From Actinomycetes bacterium (lineage in GTDB: Bacteria > Actinomycetota > Acidimicrobiia > Acidimicrobiales > RAAP-2): a DNA stretch of 12,967 bases. Below, one piece after another: positions 7,362 through 12,967 of the stretch; positions within the stretch are counted from its first letter, which is position 1; each line of letters opens with the position of its first letter. A program made the position numbers and the translations under genes. The stretch is taken from assembly GCA_021850345.1 (NCBI GenBank), contig JAJZMN010000166.1:1-12967 (forward strand). Reading direction: 5' to 3'. Under the pieces are notes generated by a model. That model did no database searches. It was not told the origin of the DNA and was given only the letters and a program-made list of their open reading frames with translations.

Positions 7362-7368
7362 CTCCTCT
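7362..7368 (-). promoter_or_regulatory. Ribosome-binding site of MutS-like gene A
   Basis: The minus strand reads AGAGGAG six nucleotides before the ATG at 7355. This is the best Shine-Dalgarno match at any start in this operon and supports the longer form. The internal ATG at 7241 also has a fair GGGAG at similar spacing, so both starts could be used. Confidence 0.55.
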
Positions 7369-7470
7369 TCTCGCCGTCCGGGGCATGCGCCGTCTCGGCA
7401 GCCGCCGCCGGCGGTCTGTAGGAGCCATCAGCCCGAAGGCGCTGCAGCGAGCTCCATCGCCGTGGTGACG

Positions 7471-7498
7471 ATCCTACCAACGGGGCCTCGCCTCGCTA
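7471..7498 (-). promoter_or_regulatory. Possible promoter of the MutS-like/uppS operon
   Basis: On the minus strand, TAGCGA (7498-7493) and TAGGAT (7476-7471) are 16 bp apart. TAGGAT matches four of six positions of the -10 consensus; the -35 match is poor. The predicted start near 7464 would give a leader of about 110 nt before the ATG at 7355. The element lies in the divergent gap shared with the dynamin-like gene, so co-regulation is possible but not shown. Confidence 0.25.
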
Positions 7499-7546
7499 CG
7501 GGGCGCCGGCGCACCGTGCCTACTCCGATGTGCGACTCCCCTGCGG

Positions 7547-7552
7547 TAAGGT
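7547..7552 (+). promoter_or_regulatory. Possible -10 element of the dynamin-like GTPase gene
   Basis: TAAGGT fits the TANNNT -10 pattern, but no convincing -35 box is found 16-18 bp upstream. Transcription would begin near 7559, compatible with translation from 7598 or 7664. Nothing else promoter-like was seen on the + strand in the 7356-7597 gap. Confidence 0.2.
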
Positions 7553-7663
7553 CACCGCTGCGAAAAGCGACCCGCGTCGACGGTCACGGCCCCAGTCATG
7601 CCGCCGCATGTTGCAGCGCATCGCGGCCCCCGTCGCGAGGACCGACGGGGTGCGACGAGGCTC

Positions 7664-9469
7664 GTGACCGAGACGACAGACCGCCGACTGGCCGTACCCT
7701 CGGGTTCCGAGACGGTCGCGTCCTTGGCCCGGCGGATGGCAGAGCTCCCGGACCAATCCCCCGCCTTCGTCGAGCGCGCGCGCCGGCTTGCAGAACGTTC
7801 GGAGGCGCAGCGGTACCACATCGCGGTCCTCGGCGAATTCAAAAGAGGTAAGTCTACGCTCGTCAACGCGTTGATCGGGCAGCCCGAGCTACCCACGGGC
7901 GTGGTCCCGGTGACCACGGTCGCGACCGAGATCCACTTCGGTGACCCGAGGCCCGGCGCACTCGTGGTCTACGAGGACGGAACCACCAGCGAGGTCCCTC
8001 CGAGTGCGCTCGGTCGTTACGTAAGCGAGCGGGAGAACCCAGCGAACCAGCTGGGCGTTCGCCGGGTGGAGCTACGCGTCGGGACCCGCCTCGGTGCCGA
8101 CGGCGTGGTGATCGTCGACACTCCGGGTGTCGCATCGGTCAACGAGCGCCAGACGATCGCTGCCAAAGCGGCGCTCTCCGAGAGCGACGGTGCGGTCGTG
8201 GTGCTGTCGGTCGACGCGCCGCTGTCGGAGAGCGAGGAGCAACTGGTGACGGAGCTGGCCGATCGAGGAGGGCGGGTCTTCGTCGCGGTGAACAAGTGCG
8301 ACCACCTCTCTTCTTCCGAGTTGTCCGAGGTTCGCAGCTTCCTCACGCACCACCTGGAGCGACTCCTCGGTACCCGCGCGAAGCTCTACTTCGTCTCGGC
8401 GCGTCGCGCACTCCTTGCTCTGAGCGAGGAAGGCGCCGCGACGGCAAGCGATCCCGGCTTCGACACGTTCCGAAGGGACCTCGAGACCTTCCTTCGAGTG
8501 GAGCTCGCGGACGAGCGCGAGCGGACGAGCGCAACTGAGCTCGACAGGCTTGCCTCAGCACTCTTTGAATCCGTGGCCATCGAGCGGGCCGCTGCCAACC
8601 TCGACTTGGCGGCGCTCGGAGAGCGGCTCTCACGGTTCCGTGCCGCCGCAGAGAGCGTACGACGTGAGTTCGCCAACGACCGGCTCGTCCTCGAGCACGA
8701 CGTGGCGGAAATCTGCGAATCCGTGGGACAGGCACTGGCGTCGGGGGCTCTCGAGGCTGCCGACCGTGCGTGGCCGAAGATCGAGCAGGGTGTGGGCGGG
8801 CTTCGTGGACGCGCCCTCGACCATGGGTTGGAAGACGCCGTGGCAGCTGCCGTCACCGATGCCTTCGAACCCCTGCGCCATGCGATCGTCAGGACCGCAG
8901 AGGTGGGCTGGGAGGCGGCGGCCGCCCGTTTCGCCGCCCAACTGCGCCACCGTGTCCTCGCGTTGCGCACAGCAGCGAACGCGCTCTTCGACGTGCACCT
9001 CCCAGAACCGGTCCTCCCGGCGGTCGCCGAGCAGCGGGAACGGTTCTCCTATGTCTTCTTGCAGGTGGAGACGCCGGGATCCTCTCTCGCCCGCACCCTG
9101 CGGACGGCGGTCCCGACCGAAGGGTCGAGGAGGGGGATGCTGGAGCGGGCGCGTCGACGCCTCTCCTCTGAGCTCGACAAGCACGCAGGCCGTGCCCGCT
9201 TCGACGTCGTGCAGCGTCTCGACACGGTGTCGCGCCGGTTCGTCTCGGCGATGGGCGCAGAGCTTGACGCAACCGAAGCGTCGATCGTGAACGCAGCGAC
9301 GAGAGCGCAGCAGGCTCTCGAATCGACCGAGTCGCGCCAGGCCGTCCGCGAGGTCGAGCGGGCGCGCGTGACGATGCTGGCGGACGCGGCGCGGCAGCGC
9401 GCGAATGCGGTCCTCGCATCGCCGCGGAGCGCGCCCAGGAGCGCGCCAACAAGCGCGACCCCGAGTTGA
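7664..9469 (+). CDS. Bacterial dynamin-like GTPase
   Basis: The protein has 601 residues from GTG 7664, which has GAGG close upstream. The frame extends to an ATG at 7598, but those 22 residues look like translated leader (Arg-rich, no ribosome-binding site). A helical lead-in precedes a G domain with G1 GEFKRGKS (57-64), G2 Thr in VPVTT (T84/T85), G3 DTPG (152-155), G4 NKCD (210-213) and a G5-like SAR (245-247). The GEFKRGKST...TTVATEI pattern is the hallmark of bacterial dynamin-like proteins, which hydrolyse GTP to remodel or bridge membranes. The rest (about 290-600) is long, charged and helical, as in the dynamin neck and trunk. No clear transmembrane paddle was seen, so membrane contact would be peripheral. 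Bacterial dynamins often come in pairs; here only one is visible. It is divergent from the MutS-like operon and convergent with the usp gene. Confidence 0.9.
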   Translation: MTETTDRRLAVPSGSETVASLARRMAELPDQSPAFVERARRLAERSEAQRYHIAVLGEFKRGKSTLVNALIGQPELPTGVVPVTTVATEIHFGDPRPGALVVYEDGTTSEVPPSALGRYVSERENPANQLGVRRVELRVGTRLGADGVVIVDTPGVASVNERQTIAAKAALSESDGAVVVLSVDAPLSESEEQLVTELADRGGRVFVAVNKCDHLSSSELSEVRSFLTHHLERLLGTRAKLYFVSARRALLALSEEGAATASDPGFDTFRRDLETFLRVELADERERTSATELDRLASALFESVAIERAAANLDLAALGERLSRFRAAAESVRREFANDRLVLEHDVAEICESVGQALASGALEAADRAWPKIEQGVGGLRGRALDHGLEDAVAAAVTDAFEPLRHAIVRTAEVGWEAAAARFAAQLRHRVLALRTAANALFDVHLPEPVLPAVAEQRERFSYVFLQVETPGSSLARTLRTAVPTEGSRRGMLERARRRLSSELDKHAGRARFDVVQRLDTVSRRFVSAMGAELDATEASIVNAATRAQQALESTESRQAVREVERARVTMLADAARQRANAVLASPRSAPRSAPTSATPS

Positions 9470-9481
9470 GGAACCGGACCT

Positions 9482-9502
9482 CCCGCCGCGCGTCGCGGCC
9501 GG
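9482..9502. terminator. Hairpin between convergent genes, possible bidirectional terminator
   Basis: GCCGCG (9485-9490), a CGT loop and CGCGGC (9494-9499) form a perfect 6-bp GC stem, extendable by two C-G pairs past one C-C mismatch. It sits in the 42-bp gap between the stops of the dynamin-like gene and the usp gene. No T-tract follows on either strand, so intrinsic termination is uncertain. Confidence 0.35.
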
Positions 9503-9511
9503 CGTGGGGGA

Positions 9512-9958
9512 TCAAACGACCAGGATCGGGCAGGGGTGGTGGCGGAGCAACGCCTCGACCGATTGCCCGATGCCCCGATGCGTCGCGTGCTCGCGCCCGT
9601 GGCAACCGACGACGACGAGGTCGAAGCCATGGTCCTCGGCGTGCGCGGCGATCGCTTTCGCAGGCTCGTCGGCGAAGACCACGCGGGTGTCGGGAAGTCG
9701 TCTCTGCCCCGGGGCCAGTAACTCGGAGAGACCGTCCGAGAGATTGTCGCGCTCGGCAGCTTCCGCCCGCGCGAGCTCCTCGGGAGTCTCGACGTGGGCA
9801 GGCGGGCGGACGACCAGGAGCACACGGACGTCACCGTCGACCTCCTCGCCCAGTGCGACCGCCGTCCGCAACGCTTCCTGGGCGTCCCTCGACCCGTCGT
9901 AGCCGACGAGGATGCGTCGGAATGCCCGCGCCCGCGCCGTCGCCATTCCGCCGGTCAT
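9512..9958 (-). CDS. Universal stress protein (UspA family)
   Basis: The protein has 148 residues from ATG 9958, chosen over the GTG at 9988 because GAGAGG lies six nucleotides upstream of the ATG. Usp proteins bind ATP or act as small dimeric stress modulators in the cytoplasm. Seen here are the first strand RRILVGYDGS (Asp21 for the adenine pocket) and a C-terminal phosphate loop, G118-x2-G121-x9-G131, followed by Gln132 rather than the usual Ser/Thr. The ending RHHPCPILVV is typical of the family. The single-domain length is normal. It lies 66 bp after the antiporter gene on the same strand and may be the last gene of that operon; linkage of usp genes to membrane bioenergetic genes is common in actinobacteria. 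ATP binding is likely but altered at Gln132. Confidence 0.92.
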   Translation of the reverse strand: MTGGMATARARAFRRILVGYDGSRDAQEALRTAVALGEEVDGDVRVLLVVRPPAHVETPEELARAEAAERDNLSDGLSELLAPGQRRLPDTRVVFADEPAKAIAAHAEDHGFDLVVVGCHGREHATHRGIGQSVEALLRHHPCPILVV

Positions 9959-9964
9959 CGTCGG

Positions 9965-9970
9965 CCTCTC
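9965..9970 (-). promoter_or_regulatory. Ribosome-binding site that decides the usp start
   Basis: The minus strand reads GAGAGG, six nucleotides before ATG 9958. The upstream in-frame GTG (9988) has only a weak match, so the shorter 148-residue protein is preferred. Confidence 0.5.
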
Positions 9971-10024
9971 ATCCTCCGCTCCCTTCACGCTCGTCGCGGC
10001 CCGTCACGGCGACCGGCGATCGGC

Positions 10025-12115
10025 TCATCGCAGTGCCGCGGTCACGGCCAGCGCGACGATGAGCGCCACAAGCATGTACGCAACGTAGGCGTTGAGCGAC
10101 CCCGACTGCAGCCGTCGTGCCGCGTCGGCCACGCGCCCGACGGCCCGCCAGGCAGGGCGGTAGAGGTAGGCCTCGACCGGCTCGACGACCCTCGTCTCCG
10201 ACTCGAGATGTGCGGACGCGGCCGCCGTCGGAGGTGTTCCGGCGCACTCGCCTGCCACTTGGCCAGACCCGCCTTCACCTGAGGCCGTCGCCGCGGCGGG
10301 CGCCGGGCGGAGCCGACGCGTCCGCTCGGTGGCCAGCACGTTGGCGAGCACGTGACGCAACGGGTTGGCGAACCCGAACGCCGTGTACGACGACGGCCCA
10401 GACACACCGACGGTGGCGGACCGCCAGGCCGGGACCCTCCGGACCCGCAGGTAGCGCCCGCCCGACAAGAGCGCGGCCATTGCCAGCACGCCCAGGCACG
10501 CGACCGGGAGCACGATCCACAGCCATGACGGGGAGAGGATCGAGAAACCCTGGTACACGGGCTGGAGGACCCATGGCGACTTCAGCGCGTGGAGCACACC
10601 GACTCGGGGCACGAGCGGTGCGAGCCCTCGTGCGAGGAACCGGACCTCCCAGGGCGTCGCGGCAGCGAGACCGAGGCACCCGAGCGCGAGCCCCACGAGC
10701 CCGACGCGCCCGAGCGGGCCGGCGTCGTGGGGCGGCGGCCTGTCGGCCGCCGGCCGGCCGAGAAACGTGAGCGCGAGGACACGCAGGAACGCGAGTGCCG
10801 CGAGGCCCGTCGTCAGGGCCACGAGCGCCCCGGCACCGGCGAGCCCCAGCCGGAGGGCGAGCCCGCCGAGCCGGAACTGCTGCATGAGCGCCTCCAGCAC
10901 GAACCACTCCGAGACGAAGCCGATCGTCGGCGGCAGTCCCGCGAGCGCCAGGGCGCCCGCGCCGAACGCCGCGCCGCTCCATCGCAGCCGGCGGGCCGCG
11001 CCGCGGAGGGCGTCGAGGTCGTCGGTGCCGGCGTCCGCCTCCACGAACGCGAGGGAGCAGAAGAGCGTGGACTTCGCGACCGCGTGGGCGACGACCTGGA
11101 GCGACGCCGCAAGCAAGCCGACGACCTCGAGCGCGTGCGAGCCGACGGCCGCCCCGGTCAGCCCCACGCCGTAGGCGACGAGGATGATCCCTGCGTGCTC
11201 GATGCTCGAGTAGGAGACGACACGGCTGAGCCGCGACTGCACACCGGCGAAGAGGATCCCGAGGAAGGCCGTGACCCCTCCGGCGAGCAGGACCGAGATG
11301 ACCAGCCAGACCGGTGGGCGGCCGAGGACACCGAGGAAGCGCCACAGGCCGTAGACGCCGACGTTCGCGGCGATCCCCGCCATTGCCGCACGAGCGGGAC
11401 CGGGCGCCGCGGGGTACCCCACCGGGATCCACACCTGGAAGGGGACGACGCCAAGCTTCGCCGCGAAGCCCGCCACGACGAGCACCCATGCGGCGTCGTG
11501 CACTCCGCCGCTCTGCACGACGGACCAGTGCGAGATCGTGAAGCTGTGCGTGTGGCCCGCGAGCAGGAGGAAGCCCACCAGCAGGAAGGCCCCGCTCACC
11601 TTCCCGATCCCGGCCGTCGCCCAGGGCGCGCGGGCGGCCTCCGCACTCCCCCGCTGCGCGGAGGTGAGCAGATAGAAGGACACCGTGAGCGCTTCCCATG
11701 CGAAGAGGAACACGTAGGCGTCTGCTGCGCAGATCACCACCGCGACCGACGCCAGCAACGAGAGGTACCCGGTCGCGACGGCGCGACGGTGCTCCCTCCC
11801 CACGTCCGACCATGCCCACGAGGCGAAGCACAAGGAGACCGCCACGGCGATCCCGAAGAGCAGCGTGAGGAACGACCCTGCGAGTGCGTCGATGCGCAGC
11901 GCGCCGCGTCCGATGTCGAACAGCGGTGCGATGCCGACCGTCGTCGGTGCCGACAGGGTCGCATGGATCCCGAGCGCGAGCAGGCAGGCGCTCCCTGCGG
12001 CGCCCAGAAGGTACGGGACGGAGCGCACCATCGACGAGCGGGTGCCGAACCCGAGATCGAGCACGGCGCCCGCGAGCATGCAGGCGAGCGCCGCAGCGAA
12101 GAGCGTGCCGGTCAC
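10025..12115 (-). CDS. HyfB/HycC-like proton-conducting membrane subunit (antiporter-type, hydrogenase-4/complex I family)
   Basis: The protein has 696 residues from GTG 12115, which overlaps the stop of the upstream gene in a GTGA quartet; the open frame further upstream is a shadow. It is highly hydrophobic, with about 14-16 membrane helices. Family marks are W140-E141 on the fifth-helix motif, AKLGVVPFQVWIP (K220), PAAPGPARAAMAG, AHAVAKSTLF (H344, K348), GLPPTIGFVSEW (393-404), and a HyfB-like tail with YTAFGFANPLR and LQSGSLNAYVAYM near the end. Such subunits pump protons or Na+ in group 4 hydrogenases and relatives. Departures are Gln227 for the usual His, VGY (232-234) for the usual EAH/DAH, Asn251 for the usual Lys of the broken helix, and no Cys-Gly in the C-terminal W..CG motif. 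The low-complexity loop at 604-635 is probably cytosolic. Family assignment is firm; pumping competence is doubtful. Confidence 0.88.
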   Translation of the reverse strand: MTGTLFAAALACMLAGAVLDLGFGTRSSMVRSVPYLLGAAGSACLLALGIHATLSAPTTVGIAPLFDIGRGALRIDALAGSFLTLLFGIAVAVSLCFASWAWSDVGREHRRAVATGYLSLLASVAVVICAADAYVFLFAWEALTVSFYLLTSAQRGSAEAARAPWATAGIGKVSGAFLLVGFLLLAGHTHSFTISHWSVVQSGGVHDAAWVLVVAGFAAKLGVVPFQVWIPVGYPAAPGPARAAMAGIAANVGVYGLWRFLGVLGRPPVWLVISVLLAGGVTAFLGILFAGVQSRLSRVVSYSSIEHAGIILVAYGVGLTGAAVGSHALEVVGLLAASLQVVAHAVAKSTLFCSLAFVEADAGTDDLDALRGAARRLRWSGAAFGAGALALAGLPPTIGFVSEWFVLEALMQQFRLGGLALRLGLAGAGALVALTTGLAALAFLRVLALTFLGRPAADRPPPHDAGPLGRVGLVGLALGCLGLAAATPWEVRFLARGLAPLVPRVGVLHALKSPWVLQPVYQGFSILSPSWLWIVLPVACLGVLAMAALLSGGRYLRVRRVPAWRSATVGVSGPSSYTAFGFANPLRHVLANVLATERTRRLRPAPAAATASGEGGSGQVAGECAGTPPTAAASAHLESETRVVEPVEAYLYRPAWRAVGRVADAARRLQSGSLNAYVAYMLVALIVALAVTAALR

Positions 12116-12966
12116 CGGCCGCCCCCGCGAGCCGAGCGGGCTCTTTCGGGAGTCGCAGAGGTCCCCGGGGACACTGCCTGCGAGCCCTCCGCGCCGGGCT
12201 GGGGACGCAAACCGAGGGTCCCCACAGCCAAGAGGATGCCGTAGAGGATGCCAAAGGGGCTCGGCGGCGAGCCCGGGACGTAGACGTCGACCGGCACGAA
12301 GGACGACACCCCTCCGCGCGACGCGTAGCCCTCGCCGACCATGCCTCCGCTCGCCGCGTCCGCCCCCACCGCGATCACGACCTTGGGCTCGGGCATGACC
12401 TCGTAGGTGTGGCGCAGAGACTCCTCCATGCCTGCCGAGCCGGTGCCGGTCACGAGGAGCACGTCCGCGTGTTTGGGGCTCGCGGTGAAGAACACCCCGA
12501 GTCGCTGCACGTCGTACACCGGGTTGGTCAGCGCCGCCACCTCCCACTCCTCGCTGCCGTCCGAGCCGGCGTCGACGTGGCGGACGTGGACCGATCGGCG
12601 CAACGCCCGCACCCGATGGGCAAGCTGGGCGCGGGCCTCGGCGAGCTCCGCATCGTCCCCCTCCCGGTGCGGCACGACCAGCGCCCGGCGCCCGAAGGCG
12701 GCGGTCTCGAACCCCGGGTCCTCACCGAAGGTGCCGGGGGCGAGCGCGGCGCACCGGCCGCACAGGACGCACCGGCCGCGGTTCAACTCGACGAGCTCGA
12801 CTCCTTCGTCGCGCCCCGCGGACCCCCTTCCCACGACGATGGCACCGGTCGGGCACGCGCGGGCTGCCGCGTCGACTGCCCGAGGGTCGTCCCCGATGGC
12901 CGGCGCGACCTCGACACGGCCGAAGCAACCGGGCCCGTAGCCGTCCGCGGGCCGGGGGTAGGGGCT
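12112..12966 (-). CDS. Ferredoxin-NuoB/HyfI-like fusion protein lacking most Fe-S ligands (N-terminus outside window)
   Basis: 284 residues are visible and the frame is open to the right edge. A GTG at 12834 exists but conserved sequence lies upstream of it. Residues 1-85 look like a 2[4Fe-4S] ferredoxin: ACPTGAIVV (Cys38) without the three preceding cysteines, then CVLCGRC (C66, C69, C72) with Ala76 in place of the fourth Cys. Residues about 125-250 follow the small subunit of group 4 hydrogenases and NuoB closely (NPVYDVQRLGVFF, SPKHADVLLVTG, TYEVMPEPKVVIAVG, VPVDVYVPGSPPSP). All four cluster cysteines of that domain are replaced: D136, E139, D203 and S233. The tail is Pro/Arg-rich. In active complexes this subunit passes electrons from ferredoxin to the catalytic subunit next to the antiporter module, which is encoded here by the overlapping downstream gene. 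Confidence 0.85.
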   Translation of the reverse strand, partial: SPYPRPADGYGPGCFGRVEVAPAIGDDPRAVDAAARACPTGAIVVGRGSAGRDEGVELVELNRGRCVLCGRCAALAPGTFGEDPGFETAAFGRRALVVPHREGDDAELAEARAQLAHRVRALRRSVHVRHVDAGSDGSEEWEVAALTNPVYDVQRLGVFFTASPKHADVLLVTGTGSAGMEESLRHTYEVMPEPKVVIAVGADAASGGMVGEGYASRGGVSSFVPVDVYVPGSPPSPFGILYGILLAVGTLGLRPQPGAEGSQAVSPGTSATPERARSARGGGR

Positions 12967-12967
12967 C

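Noticed and set aside
10589..12244. 551-residue open frame on the + strand
   Set aside because: It is extremely Glu/Arg/Gly-rich, which is the antisense image of the hydrophobic HyfB-like gene. No ribosome-binding site or domain was seen.
12116..12547. Upstream extension of the HyfB-like frame to 12547
   Set aside because: These 144 codons overlap the well-conserved NuoB-like domain in another frame and read as Arg/Gly-rich noise. The hydrophobic protein begins at GTG 12115 with a GTGA overlap.

Overview
The window is very GC-rich and protein-dense, with GTG and TTG starts, GC-skewed third positions and long antisense shadow frames. This suggests a high-GC actinobacterium. The mix of genes would fit Acidimicrobiia or another deep actinobacterial class, but nothing here fixes the lineage. 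No rRNA, tRNA, CRISPR array or insertion sequence was seen. Eight protein genes were found, two of them cut by the window edges.

Left part (1-3309). The 3' part of a polytopic membrane protein of GT-C glycosyltransferase/YfhO type runs on the + strand. It converges on a minus-strand GGDEF-EAL protein in which the cyclase motif, the inhibitory I-site and the EAL catalytic residues are all intact. Upstream of the GGDEF-EAL gene are a possible promoter, a perfect 10-bp palindrome, and a degenerate tandem array of roughly 18-22 bp units that begins at the stop codon of the next gene.

Middle part (3308-9469). A tight minus-strand operon encodes two different MutS-like ATPases that lack the mismatch-recognition domains, followed by a divergent cis-prenyltransferase (UppS family). 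Divergently transcribed from about 240-310 bp away is a bacterial dynamin-like GTPase. Both MutS paralogues have Asn in place of the Walker B Asp, and only one keeps the conserved Thr-His after it. This looks like an asymmetric ATPase pair. The cis-prenyltransferase carries Pro where a conserved metal-binding Glu is expected. I know of no described system that combines these four proteins.

Right part (9482-12966). A minus-strand cluster encodes a ferredoxin/NuoB-like fusion (cut by the right edge), a HyfB/HycC-like antiporter membrane subunit overlapping it by 4 bp, and a universal stress protein. The first two clearly belong to the energy-converting hydrogenase/complex I superfamily. However, all four [4Fe-4S] cysteines of the NuoB-like domain are replaced, most ferredoxin-type cysteines are missing, and several charged residues of the antiporter proton path are changed. 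The complex seems to keep the fold while having lost the usual electron path. That cluster and the MutS/dynamin locus are the two most interesting parts of the window.
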